NCBI RefSeq assembly: GCF_047462415.1 | Contig: NZ_JANSJE010000004.1 | Coordinates: 75,730 to 139,729, forward strand | DNA: 64,000 nt | Direction: 5' to 3' | From: Thermostichus sp047462415 | GTDB lineage: Bacteria; Cyanobacteriota; Cyanobacteriia; Thermostichales; Thermostichaceae | Part shown: one piece after another, positions 26,205-35,231 of the stretch | Numbering within the stretch: position 1 is the first letter of the stretch | How the letters are laid out: every line of letters begins with the position of its first letter | Program-made: the position numbers and the translations under genes | The notes under the pieces: model-generated | The model's input: the letters and a program-made list of their open reading frames with translations, nothing else | Database searches by the model: none | Told to the model about the DNA's origin: nothing

Positions 26205-27266
26205 TTAAGGGTTCTGCTTCCCTTTGGTCAGGAAATAGCGGCGGCTGATCCCCTGGGTCAACAAGACAAACAACACCAGGGATCCCTGAATGATGCCGGC
26301 CAGCGAAGACTCCAGTTGCAAAGAGAGAGGCAGTTGCAAGCTGCCGATGTTGAGGCTGCTGAAGAAAAAGGCAATCGGCAAAATCAGCAGCGGGTTAAAG
26401 CCGGCCAGCATCACCACCAGCAAGGCCAGAAAGCCCAAGTTGCTGGAAATGTTGGGGATGAGACGATGGAACAGAGCCAACACCTGCAAGGCGCCCGCCA
26501 GCCCTGCCAGTCCTCCACAGCAGGCAAAGGCCATGAGCAACCTTTGGGTAGCCGGGATCCCCAGCCGGAAGGCAGCTACGGGGTTTTTCCCCACCGCCCG
26601 CAACTGCAGGCCAAAACGGGTGTTGTGCACCACCAGCAGCGTCAGGACCAAAGCCAACAGGGCCAGCAGCAACGCCACCGGACTGGCCTCTGACCGCCCC
26701 CAGGTGGGCAACCAGAAACGGGGATCCAACAATTCTGTTCCGCTCATGGAAGCCACCCCTGGCCTTTTCCAAGGGCCGAAGATCAGGTACAAGACCCAGC
26801 CTTGGGCAACAAAGTTCAGCCCCAGACCGGCGAAGATCTCGTTGACCCGTCCCCACACATTCAGGATCCCGGCCAACAGGCCCCAGCCCGCCCCGCCCAG
26901 GATCCCGGCCAAAAGTGCCCAGGTAATGGCCAGTGGCGGTTCCAGGCGCACCAGAAAGGTGGCCGCAATGGCCCCGACCACCATCTGCCCTTCGATGCCC
27001 AAGTTGTAGAGACCGGCAACAAAGGTGAACACCAGTCCACAGCAGCAGAGGACAAGAGGAGCCAGCGTCGCCAAAACCCGGCCAAACTGAGCTTCGCTGC
27101 CAAAGGCCCCCTGCCACATGCTGGCTGCCACCTGGAGAGGTGAAGCCCCCGCCAACAGGATCACCCCTGCCACAAACAGCAGCGCTGCCAGCCAAGCCAA
27201 TCCCTGGATTGCCCAGGTGCGCTGCGGAGACAACCACGACCGGCCCGATGCCTCGGCTTCCACCAT
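26205..27266 (-). CDS. ABC transporter permease, BMP/nucleoside type (YufP/BPL-like)
   Basis: The protein is 353 residues with about nine hydrophobic helices. Family segments include VFTFVAGLYNLGIEGQMVVG and the coupling region LQLRAVGKNPVAAFRLGIP, typical of branched-chain/nucleoside-type permeases that work with BmpA-like lipoproteins. A strong Shine-Dalgarno GGAGGTGA precedes the ATG at 27266. The ATPase, second permease and binding protein that usually accompany it are absent from this window, so the transporter partners must lie elsewhere. Substrate unknown; purine nucleosides are the family norm. Confidence 0.85.
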   Translation of the reverse strand: MVEAEASGRSWLSPQRTWAIQGLAWLAALLFVAGVILLAGASPLQVAASMWQGAFGSEAQFGRVLATLAPLVLCCCGLVFTFVAGLYNLGIEGQMVVGAIAATFLVRLEPPLAITWALLAGILGGAGWGLLAGILNVWGRVNEIFAGLGLNFVAQGWVLYLIFGPWKRPGVASMSGTELLDPRFWLPTWGRSEASPVALLLALLALVLTLLVVHNTRFGLQLRAVGKNPVAAFRLGIPATQRLLMAFACCGGLAGLAGALQVLALFHRLIPNISSNLGFLALLVVMLAGFNPLLILPIAFFFSSLNIGSLQLPLSLQLESSLAGIIQGSLVLFVLLTQGISRRYFLTKGKQNP

Positions 27267-27327
27267 GCGCCGTCACCTCCTCCCAAGTTCTCAAGGAGCA
27301 ATGTTTAGAGTTTTGATCGTAAACGCC

Positions 27328-29067
27328 TCAGGAAGGCTCCCCGCTGGCCGCATCTGAGAGGGAGCGGTGCACCAGTTGCCAGCCCTCCACCTCGGCCAAA
27401 GGCTGCAGTCCCAAGTCTTCGATGTCAACCTGTTCTGCCTGCACAGGGGATACCCAAAGGTAGTCTCCATGCTCCCCTTGTTGCAGAGCCTGATCATCCA
27501 CCCATCTTCCCGGATTGGGCGTATAAAAGGCGATGGCCTGCGCCTGACAGACATCCGGCAAGCCGCTGCGGCCAATATCCACCACGGGAAAACCAGTGTC
27601 TGCAGATCCCAGCATCTGTTTCCAGTCCATCTGGGCAAAAGCAGGGCTGAAATTGCCGAAGTCAGGCCGCAGGAGGATGCTGACCATGGCGAGAATCCCG
27701 GCAGCTAGGAGTGTGCCCAGCCAGAGCTCCCCGGCATGGTGCAGCACCCGCCGCCAGCTCCAGATCCCTGGCAGCAAGAGGTACAAAAGCCCCATCACCA
27801 CCAGAGGCCAGGCATGGGGTTGTAGGAGCTGCAGACCGTCTACGCCCAGGCGGACGGCTACCCCCAAACCCAAAAGCAGCAGCCCTACCGCCGCCAACCC
27901 CCAGGAGAGCACCTGGGCCAGGTGGGGTCTGTCTCGCCGAGAACCTCGTCCCGCTGTCCCAGTCGAGGCGGTGCGGAGCGGAAACGGCAGAGCTTGATCG
28001 AGGACCACCCCCGCCAGCAGAGCTAGCCAGGGATAGAGCTGCACCGTGTAGTAGGGGGTTTTGGTGGGATAAAGCTGCAATAGAACCAAAAGCAGCAGGG
28101 GAAAAGACCAGATCAACAAAGTGGATGCCGGCTTTTGCCGCACCAAGAGAATTCCTCCCACCACCCCCAAAACCGTCCAAGGAAAGCCGTGGGCCGGGAT
28201 GTGCCAAAAGTAGTACCAGCCGGTGGCATCGGCATGGAAGGGTTCTTGCCCCAGATCCCACACCTTTCCCACCAAGGTGGCCAGCACCTCGGAACCGTAT
28301 ACCCCCATGGCCGGCACCAGCCAGAGGCCAAAGATCCCCAGGCCCAGCAACATCCCCAGCCAAAAGGGGGCGGATCCCAGCCAGTGGCGCCGCTGCTGCA
28401 CCCAGTAAGGGATCAAAGCCGCTGCCGGCAGCAGGATCATGGCGCTCTTCATCAAAAGGCCCAGCCCAAAGGCCACCCCCACCAGCCAAAACCAAACTGG
28501 GTGGCCGCGGCTGCCGTTCACCAGCCCCAGGATCCCCAAGAGCTCCAGGCAGGTCAGGGGCACATCTTGCCCCACCAGCCGCCCCTGCTGTACCCAGAGG
28601 TAGCAGAGGGGCAAAACCGCCATGCCCAGCAGGGCCGCCCGTGTCGGCAAAAAAGCCCGCCCAATCCAGCCCACCAGAGGAATGGAGAGCAAAGCGGCCA
28701 GGATCCCGGGCAGCCGAGCCGCCCATTCGTTGATGCCGTAGAGGGCAAAGCTGAGGGCCACGCTCCAGGTGAGCAGAGGCGGTTTCTCGAAAAAAGGCTC
28801 CCCCAAAAAAGTCGGCCCCAGCCAGTTGCTCCCCCACAGCAGCTCGCGGGCCATCTGGGCATAAAAGCTCTCGTCGCAGCCAGCCAAACTGGGATCCGCC
28901 CCCGAAAGCACAAACAGGGGCACCGCCAGGCCCATGATCAACAGGCTCAGGCCCCAAAAGGGCAACAGGTGCGGGTCGCGGCGAAACTGGACAAAAGAGC
29001 TGGTTGCCGGCAGGGATCCTCGGCTGGGAGAACTGCCCAGACGGTTAGGTTGGCCGAAAGGACGCAT
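27328..29067 (-). CDS. GT39/ArnT-type membrane glycosyltransferase
   Basis: The protein is about 579 residues. After a short basic N-terminus comes a first helix, then the acidic motif ADPSLAGCDESFYAQMAREL on the first extracytoplasmic loop, characteristic of GT39/ArnT enzymes that use polyprenyl-phosphate sugars. About twelve helices follow (FEKPPLLTWSVALSFALYG, TKTPYYTVQLYPWLALLAG), then a soluble C-terminal domain. The ATG at 29067 is preferred to a GTG nine codons upstream. Acceptor, lipid or protein, is unknown. It lies directly upstream of the BMP-type permease on the same strand. Confidence 0.85.
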   Translation of the reverse strand: MRPFGQPNRLGSSPSRGSLPATSSFVQFRRDPHLLPFWGLSLLIMGLAVPLFVLSGADPSLAGCDESFYAQMARELLWGSNWLGPTFLGEPFFEKPPLLTWSVALSFALYGINEWAARLPGILAALLSIPLVGWIGRAFLPTRAALLGMAVLPLCYLWVQQGRLVGQDVPLTCLELLGILGLVNGSRGHPVWFWLVGVAFGLGLLMKSAMILLPAAALIPYWVQQRRHWLGSAPFWLGMLLGLGIFGLWLVPAMGVYGSEVLATLVGKVWDLGQEPFHADATGWYYFWHIPAHGFPWTVLGVVGGILLVRQKPASTLLIWSFPLLLLVLLQLYPTKTPYYTVQLYPWLALLAGVVLDQALPFPLRTASTGTAGRGSRRDRPHLAQVLSWGLAAVGLLLLGLGVAVRLGVDGLQLLQPHAWPLVVMGLLYLLLPGIWSWRRVLHHAGELWLGTLLAAGILAMVSILLRPDFGNFSPAFAQMDWKQMLGSADTGFPVVDIGRSGLPDVCQAQAIAFYTPNPGRWVDDQALQQGEHGDYLWVSPVQAEQVDIEDLGLQPLAEVEGWQLVHRSLSDAASGEPS

Positions 29068-29149
29068 GAGACAAGCCTTCTGGAACGACACCAAGGGGCG
29101 GCTCTGACCAAACTAAACTAAACCCTGCGGTAAAGAGATCTGGCTTTTT

Positions 29150-30850
29150 TTACGGAAGCTCCAGGGATCTAGAGGCGCTCTCCAGCTTATCTGCCAGAGA
29201 GGTCAAGCCCTGAAACCAGCCGAAAAACTGCTCGGCATAGGGTTGCAGGGCCGGTTCGAGGTAGTAGAAGTTCTCCCCCCGGTCGGTGAACTCCCAAAAC
29301 TCCGCAGCCGTAGAGAGCAGCTCTTGGCGGATGCTCTGCAGGCGCGCCGAGGGCTCGTGCTGCATATCCCTGTAGATCAACTTGGCCAAATCCTCCCGCC
29401 CACGGCTGAGAAAGTAAGCCGCCAGCCGCACCTGGGTTTTGCGGATCCCGCGCAAGGTATTCTCCTGTTGCTCGCTTTCGGGGTCTTGGTCTAGGCGTAA
29501 CAAGGCTTGCACAATGGCTTCGGTTGTTTCCGACTGCAGAGCACAGCTCAACTGGGCCAGCCTTCCCAGATCGAAGCCAAAGGTTTCCGAAAGGAAAAAG
29601 AGGCCGGCCTTGTAGGCAGTCAAGCTGTAGTAGCGAAAGTAGTCAACAATCTGCAAGACCAGGGCCGACTGACGGTGGTGTAGGGCTGCCTCGGCCAGCA
29701 GGCGGTATTGCTTGAGCAGGTTGTAGCCACCGCGGATGTCGCGCGCGTTGATGACAGCCCGCAGGTAGGTGTTGAAAAACTTGATCACCCACCCCGCTAC
29801 CGTGAGTCGTTGGGTTTCCAGGGCGCGGATCCCCAGCTCCCGGCTGTGAATGGCCACCAGGGTGCTCGCCTGCTGCATGCCGTTTAGCCCCTCGACAAAC
29901 AAGGCCTGATACTGCCGCAAGATCTTCAGCTCCAGCCAGGATCTCTCTGCCTCGATCTGGCTCAATAGGCCCTTATCCACCGAAGCAAAGTCCGGATCCC
30001 GCTGCAGAGCCGCGGTCAAGAGAAACCAGGTGGGGTGCAGTTGTGCTTTGTGCTCGGCATAGAAGATCCATAGAGACTTTAGACTATCCAACGCTTCCAA
30101 GAAAATGCTTCCCTCCTGTTGGCGGAGAGCGCTGGTGGCGATGCTTTTGATCTCATCGAGGGCAGCAAGGCAGCGCTGATGAGCTGGCGAACATTGGCCT
30201 GTTGGAGAGTGCTGCTCTGTTGCCACACCACGCCGACGCCAGCGAGAGAAACGACTCTCCTCGAACCCGAAATCAGATCCCAATCTTCTGGAGACAAGGG
30301 ATCCCAGGACGGCCTGCCGCACCTGCTGCTCAATGCGACGGATGATCGAGGTCGGTTGCAAGAAGTTAAACACAAAGCGAAAGTAGGGGATCAGCACCAA
30401 AAACGAAGCTGTGCCCAGCAGCAGGTTCAGCCCGATGAGCAGCCCCGGATGTCCGCTGGCGGGATCGTAAAAGCTCAGGGCTATCGAGCTCCACAAACTG
30501 ACCACATTGGCCAGGATCAGGAAAAAGAAGAGATAGAAGTTGACCTGCTCGCGCAAAAACAGCTCGGTGACCTTCGGGGTGAAGCGATCCGCGCTCAACT
30601 GCACCACAATGGCCACCACCGAGAGGGTAACGCCCAACACCCCCGACAACACCTGGGTCAAGGTGGCTACAAATTCTTGCAAAGCCTCTGCATCCTGGGT
30701 GGATCCCGTCCAGGCCAGGTTCAACCCGCTCTGGATCCAGCGGTGCCCACCCCAGGCCCAAAGCAAACCTGCTCCCACCCCCGCAGCGCTCCAGGGCAGA
30801 AGGCGAGGGCGACGCCCAACACAGTTGGGAGCTGTGTGTATCTCTTTCAC
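29150..30850 (-). CDS. DUF2254-like predicted membrane protein
   Basis: The protein has 566 residues and a GTG start. The N-terminal ~170 residues contain four hydrophobic helices, with the segment VLGVTLSVVAIVVQLSADRF followed by TPKVTELFLREQVNFYL, as in DUF2254 membrane proteins. The rest is soluble and helical, with no catalytic motif that I recognise. It is 28 bp downstream of ftsY on the same strand, possibly co-transcribed. Function unknown. Confidence 0.7.
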   Translation of the reverse strand: MKEIHTAPNCVGRRPRLLPWSAAGVGAGLLWAWGGHRWIQSGLNLAWTGSTQDAEALQEFVATLTQVLSGVLGVTLSVVAIVVQLSADRFTPKVTELFLREQVNFYLFFFLILANVVSLWSSIALSFYDPASGHPGLLIGLNLLLGTASFLVLIPYFRFVFNFLQPTSIIRRIEQQVRQAVLGSLVSRRLGSDFGFEESRFSRWRRRGVATEQHSPTGQCSPAHQRCLAALDEIKSIATSALRQQEGSIFLEALDSLKSLWIFYAEHKAQLHPTWFLLTAALQRDPDFASVDKGLLSQIEAERSWLELKILRQYQALFVEGLNGMQQASTLVAIHSRELGIRALETQRLTVAGWVIKFFNTYLRAVINARDIRGGYNLLKQYRLLAEAALHHRQSALVLQIVDYFRYYSLTAYKAGLFFLSETFGFDLGRLAQLSCALQSETTEAIVQALLRLDQDPESEQQENTLRGIRKTQVRLAAYFLSRGREDLAKLIYRDMQHEPSARLQSIRQELLSTAAEFWEFTDRGENFYYLEPALQPYAEQFFGWFQGLTSLADKLESASRSLELP

Positions 30851-30877
30851 GGTGGCTTTTCCCAGAAAGGGGGCGCC

Positions 30878-32335
30878 TCAATACTCGCTCAGGAGAGCTT
30901 CCACAAACTCATAGCTGGAAAAAGGCCGCAGATCTTCCAGCCCCTCGCCGGCGCCGATGAAGCGGATGGGCAAGTGCATCTGTTGTGTAATGGCCAGGGC
31001 AATGCCCCCCTTGGCGGTGCTATCCAGCTTGGTCAGGATCACGCCGCTCAGCTTGGCCACTTCGGAAAACACCGCCGCTTGGCGCAAGCCGTTTTGCCCT
31101 TGGGTGGCATCCAGCACCAGCAGGCTTTCCACCTTGGCTTCAGGAGCTTTTTTGTCGATGATGCGGCGGATCTTGGCCAGCTCCTCCATCAGGTTTTTCT
31201 TGTTTTGCAGACGGCCCGCCGTATCCACCAAGAGCAGCTCGGTGCCCCTGGCCTGGGCGGCTGTGATGGCGTCAAAGACCACCGCCGCCGGGTCAGCATT
31301 GGGAGAAGGATTGGCGATCACCTCTACCCCCGCTCGTTCTGCCCAAACCTTGAGCTGCTCCACCGCGGCAGCCCGGAAGGTGTCGGCAGCGGCGATCAAG
31401 CAGCGGTACCCAGACTCGCGGGCCACATGGGCAATTTTGCCGATGGTGGTGGTTTTGCCCGCTCCATTCACCCCGACAATCAGCCAAATGTTGAGCGTGC
31501 CCCGTTGCGGCGCAAAGGTGGGATCCCCTACCGTCAACATCTGGCGCATCTGCTGCTTGAGGTATTTGACCGCCTCCTCCGGCGGCACCACCTCCTCGCG
31601 CATGCGCTTTTGTAGGGCTTGGATGATCCGCTCGGTGGCATCGATCCCCACATCGGCCTGCAGCAACAGGGCCTCAATTTCTTCTACAGCTTTCTGGTCG
31701 AGGGGGCCACGGCCTACCAGGGCCTTCAATTGGTTGATTAGGTTGAGGCGGGTTTTGCCCAAGCCTCGCCGCAGCTTTTGCAGCCAAGAGATCTCTTCTA
31801 CGGAGATCTCTTCCGGTTTGCGCCCTTGGGCCGCCAAGATCTCGGCTGACCAGCGGAAGCCTTCATCGAAGACCAGCTCTTCCGGCCCGGTCTCGGGAGA
31901 GGGAGCGACGGCTGGGGTCATCGGCTCCGGCTCTTCCACAGCGCTGGCTTGCAGGGCTTGCAGACGCTCGGCAGCACGGGGAGCCAGATCGAAAAACGAG
32001 GGAGCTGCCGCCGGCTGCACAGAGGGTGATTCTGGAGATACCGGTTCTTTTGTTGGAATAGGCTCCGGAGGCGAGGCCGGTGGCTGTGGCTGGAGAGCTT
32101 CTGCAGGGATCCCTTCTATTTGCCCATCTGTTTGCTCAAGCGGGACGGAGTCCTTGGCTGGGGCCTCCTGGCCAGCGGCACGGGCCTTCAGGTTGGCATA
32201 GGCGGCTTTGGCGAAGGCCAAATAGTCTTCGGGGGAGATCTCCGCTGGCTCCGTGGCCGACGTGGGGTCTGGTGGCGAAGGCTTTGCTTCACCAGGGGAG
32301 TCGGTATAGCGGCGGCGAAACCAATCGAAGGCCAT
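30878..32335 (-). CDS. ftsY: Signal recognition particle receptor FtsY
   Basis: FtsY is the GTPase that docks SRP-bound ribosomes at the membrane. The protein has 485 residues: an N-terminal Pro/Glu/Ala-rich acidic region of ~190, the N domain (SWLQKLRRGLGKTRLNLIN) and the G domain with GVNGAGKTTT near 287-296, VDTAGRLQNK and LTKLDSTAKGG. The ATG at 32335 gives MAFDWFRRRY; upstream open frame is spurious. Residues KDSVPL in the variable N-terminal region are coded by a short dispersed repeat (32139-32157), also found in three other places here. Confidence 0.95.
   Translation of the reverse strand: MAFDWFRRRYTDSPGEAKPSPPDPTSATEPAEISPEDYLAFAKAAYANLKARAAGQEAPAKDSVPLEQTDGQIEGIPAEALQPQPPASPPEPIPTKEPVSPESPSVQPAAAPSFFDLAPRAAERLQALQASAVEEPEPMTPAVAPSPETGPEELVFDEGFRWSAEILAAQGRKPEEISVEEISWLQKLRRGLGKTRLNLINQLKALVGRGPLDQKAVEEIEALLLQADVGIDATERIIQALQKRMREEVVPPEEAVKYLKQQMRQMLTVGDPTFAPQRGTLNIWLIVGVNGAGKTTTIGKIAHVARESGYRCLIAAADTFRAAAVEQLKVWAERAGVEVIANPSPNADPAAVVFDAITAAQARGTELLLVDTAGRLQNKKNLMEELAKIRRIIDKKAPEAKVESLLVLDATQGQNGLRQAAVFSEVAKLSGVILTKLDSTAKGGIALAITQQMHLPIRFIGAGEGLEDLRPFSSYEFVEALLSEY
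32139..32157. repeat. Dispersed palindrome-associated repeat, copy inside ftsY
   Basis: A 19-nt match, AGCGGGACGGAGTCCTTGG, is identical to 38861-38879 region sequence inside the antiporter gene. It is read on the minus strand here and translated as part of KDSVPL in FtsY's acidic region. Confidence 0.7.
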
Positions 32336-32403
32336 AATCCCAATCTCCAGCCAGACTGTTTTTTTCCAGTTTGACAGAGCAGACCCTAGAGCGCAGCCGT
32401 AAA

Positions 32404-33205
32404 CTACCCGACTCCGACCGCTAAGCGATACGGAGCGGGCTTCTGGTAGCCCTGCAGTTGGCAAGCCAACCACGGGCCTCTAGGCCGGTTTACAGCGACC
32501 CCCAAAAGCGCAATCACGTTGGCACCGTTCAAATCCGCATCCCCTTCCCAACCACAGGCCGGGTTCACACAACGAAAACGCTTCCCTTCCCGCTGCCCAA
32601 TCCACAAACACCGGTGGCAGGTCTGCGAGCTGTAGGCAGGCGGCACCACCACCACCTTCACCCCTGCTCTTGCTGCCTTGTAGTGCACAAACTGCCGCAA
32701 CGGGTAGAACGCCCCTCGCGCTAGCGGGCCGTAGGCCTCAATGTTCGCCCGCCGCCGCTCTCTCTTGCTGCGCCGCTGTTGGTTGACGCGCTCCCGGATC
32801 CCGGTCAGGTCTTCCAAGGCAATAAAACGGTGGGTGGCCAGTGCCCTGGAAACAATGGACTTGGAGATGCAGTGATTGACCCAGGTTTGAAAGCGTCTCT
32901 CCCGGCCAGACAACCGTTGCAGCAGTTGCCGACACCTGCGCCGAGTGCTGCGTGTGCCCTTGCTGGCCTTGCGTTGCATAGCCGCCCTCAACCGGGAGTA
33001 GTGATCTCTGACCCGGTTCAACTGCTGTCCATTGAAGCTTGACTGGGTTGACCACCTTCTCTGGCGTGTTTTGGTTGACCCAGTAAGGCCTACGGCCCGC
33101 TGGCGCGAGGAGTGCTTGTGCAAAAGCCGACAAGGTTGCCTCTAGCTTCACGGCTTGCGAAGCAGACACCTTGAGCTTGCAGGAGATAGTCATGATTTGG
33201 GTCAT
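32404..33205 (-). pseudogene. Frameshifted IS200/IS605-family TnpB (OrfB)
   Basis: The 5' part (MTISCKLKVSASQAVKLEA) starts at 33205 and reads into NQNTPEKVVNPVKLQ before leaving frame. The longer part runs to 32404 in another frame. That part keeps the RuvC-like core: IALEDLTG, the zinc-finger cysteines (TCHRC and CVNPACGW) and DADLNGANV with the last catalytic Asp. The central ~100 residues expected of full-length TnpB are shortened. TnpB proteins are RNA-guided nucleases of transposons. No tnpA is adjacent, so this copy is probably inactive. Confidence 0.85.
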
Positions 33206-33345
33206 GTCACGATTATCCGTCGTCCGCATTCCTCCCGACCCTGACCGGCCCGCCTTCCCCCCGTATACGGGTGGACAGAGGGGGGTACAGGGCGGGGCTC
33301 CTGCGGTTTCTAGCTGAAGATTGCATCCATGCTCAACCGGGATCT

Positions 33346-34161
33346 CTAGCCGTCCGCGTCAGGGATCATGATCTTCTCCAGCGTCTCCACCCGCACAAAC
33401 CCAATCACCTGCAATTGGTCAGGTTCTATCTCTAGGCTGAGCACCCGCAGCAGGATCCCGATCTCTTCCAGCTCTTGCAGGTCAAACACCCTATTGAGCC
33501 CGCCCAAGAAGGCTGCTGAGATCTCATCGGGAACCCGTACAGAACCGATGACAAACTCCGGATTCTCCAGCTTGAGGCTGCGCCCTTCTTCCACCCGGAT
33601 CCCGGCGTTGAACACCACTTCGACCGACTGCTTGGTGCCGCCGTCCCGCTCCACCAAGAGGGCAGAAAGCTGAATACGGTTGGGATCCAAAAACTCGACG
33701 CGGGGCTGACGCAGGTCAAAACGGCGAGCTTCCCTGCCAGCTCCGCCAAAGGGCAGATCTGCTTGAATATCCTGAAACTGGCGGAGCACCTCTGGCAGGT
33801 TGAGGGCAGCATTCAAGTCCTCTTCTCGCACCACCACCCGCACCGCAGCTTGCAGAGGTCGCGCCAGGCGCAGGGGAGCCCCCTGAAAAAAAGAGGGATC
33901 GATCGCCACCGGATCGGTTTCCAACTCGAGAAGCTCAAGGCGGGGGAAAGGGGCCCGACACAGCCCGCGACCGGCAATCAGCAGGCGATCCGCTTGGCCC
34001 TTCAGCAGACGGTAGTTGGGTCGGCTTTGGATGCGCACCTCCAAAACCTCGGCCCGATCCAACTGATCCAGCAAAAGCTGCCGTGCCGTCTGATCTGCCA
34101 GATAGCCTGCTCCTCCTCCCAAGCCTGCCAACAGCCCCACGAGAATCGCCAGGAGCTCCAT
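33346..34161 (-). CDS. DUF2993 (LmeA-like) protein with N-terminal membrane helix
   Basis: The protein is 271 residues. The ATG at 34161 starts a hydrophobic helix (LLAILVGLLAGLGGGAGYLA), which may be a signal anchor. A beta-rich DUF2993-type domain follows (VLEVRIQSRPNYRLLKGQAD, VREEDLNAALNLPEVL, VEVVFNAGIRVEEG). Members of this family are proposed to bind lipids in the cell envelope; the role in cyanobacteria is not established. It stands alone on the minus strand beside the broken TnpB element. Confidence 0.78.
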   Translation of the reverse strand: MELLAILVGLLAGLGGGAGYLADQTARQLLLDQLDRAEVLEVRIQSRPNYRLLKGQADRLLIAGRGLCRAPFPRLELLELETDPVAIDPSFFQGAPLRLARPLQAAVRVVVREEDLNAALNLPEVLRQFQDIQADLPFGGAGREARRFDLRQPRVEFLDPNRIQLSALLVERDGGTKQSVEVVFNAGIRVEEGRSLKLENPEFVIGSVRVPDEISAAFLGGLNRVFDLQELEEIGILLRVLSLEIEPDQLQVIGFVRVETLEKIMIPDADG

Positions 34162-34221
34162 ACTCACCACCCTGATGCGCCCCAGCCCAGGTTAGCAAAG
34201 GGGCCATCTTGGGGATCCCGG

Positions 34222-34683
34222 CTAGCGCAGCACCTTGAGGGGACTGGCCTCGATGGGGCGGTTGCCCAGGAAGGTTTTGGCAATTTTCAGGCCATCGGCC
34301 ATCACCGGACGATTGAGGGCGGGATCATGGATGAATTTGGCCCCCGAGGCAACCGTTGGGCGCCCCTCGCCCCAGGTATCCACAACCTTAAGAGTTGCGG
34401 CGGCAACCGGACGTCCGTCGGCATAGTAATCCACCACCTTCAGGGTCGAAGCCCCCACCGGACGGTGGTCGATCTCGATCTTGCTGAACTTGACAGGGCT
34501 GGGGAAGACGGGCGGGCCGGATCTCTCCGTCAGCAGTACCGGCATCTGAGCAGAGGCCCCCTCAGCAGGCAGAGGAGCCAGGTTCAGAGGGCTACCCATC
34601 TGCGTTGGCGAGACGGAGTCCTTTCCCACAGAAGAGGCTTCTTGCTCTGGAAGCGTGCTGGAATGACCATTGGGAACGGCCAT
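34222..34683 (-). CDS. Unrecognised protein built of 17-residue repeats
   Basis: The protein has 153 residues. After a Ser/Pro-rich N-terminal ~55 residues, the rest has an exact 17-residue period. Five units begin RP[VTI]: RPVGASTLKVVDYYADG, RPVAAATLKVVDTWGEG, RPTVASGAKFIHDPALN, RPVMADGLKIAKTFLGN and a short RPIEASPLKVLR. A divergent unit precedes them (PPVFPSPVKFSKIEIDH). The pattern suggests a repeated beta-strand-turn fold. No signal peptide. The N-terminal KDSV segment is coded by a dispersed repeat (34601-34624). Function unknown. Confidence 0.75.
   Translation of the reverse strand: MAVPNGHSSTLPEQEASSVGKDSVSPTQMGSPLNLAPLPAEGASAQMPVLLTERSGPPVFPSPVKFSKIEIDHRPVGASTLKVVDYYADGRPVAAATLKVVDTWGEGRPTVASGAKFIHDPALNRPVMADGLKIAKTFLGNRPIEASPLKVLR
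34601..34624. repeat. Divergent copy of the short dispersed repeat inside the 17-residue-repeat gene
   Basis: GCGAGACGGAGTCCTTT matches the AGCGGGACGGAGTCCTTGG family with few changes. It is translated on the minus strand as GKDSVS, paralleling AKDSVP in FtsY. Confidence 0.5.
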
Positions 34684-35231
34684 AAGAATCTCCCAAGTTG
34701 ATAGAAAAACAAACCAAACAGGACGGGAAAGGATCTAGACCCAGTGGGGCGCTGCAGAAGAGCCGTACAGCTCAGCCAGGCTAAAGTTGACCTCTTCAAA
34801 TCCAAGCTAAGCCGAAATCTAAAAAGATTATAAACCAAACTTGGATATGGGATCCGCTGGGCACAGCTCGGCGCTCTCTTCAAACTGACCCTGTGTTCTG
34901 CTCTTGAGCTCATGGTTGTCCAGATGCAACCCATTGAACACCCCTGCGCAAGACCCAAAAGGGTTGGTACACTAGCGCTGGAGTGAGTTGGCCAGATCGA
35001 TGGCGGGGATCCCTCATGTCTATTGGCGCTGGGCTATAGTGTAAAACCGGCAGCACAGGCAAGATCTCGATTTCGGTGCGCTGGGTTTGGGGGAGAGATT
35101 GCGCAGGCCAAGTGGAGCTGCCGGAGCTGACTAGGCCATGTTGAGCGATTTGGCCAAAAATTGCACCATACCCCTGGGGAAGAATGGAATAGGATGAGGC
35201 TCTATATTCGGGCAAATGTTCAGGCGCCGTT
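34684..35231. other. Intergenic region upstream of minC
   Basis: About 550 bp between divergent genes. An AT-rich patch lies at 34790-34845. A minus-strand frame covers much of 34910-35470, but it runs into minC antisense and shows no family resemblance, so I do not call it. I saw no RNA gene. Confidence 0.45.
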
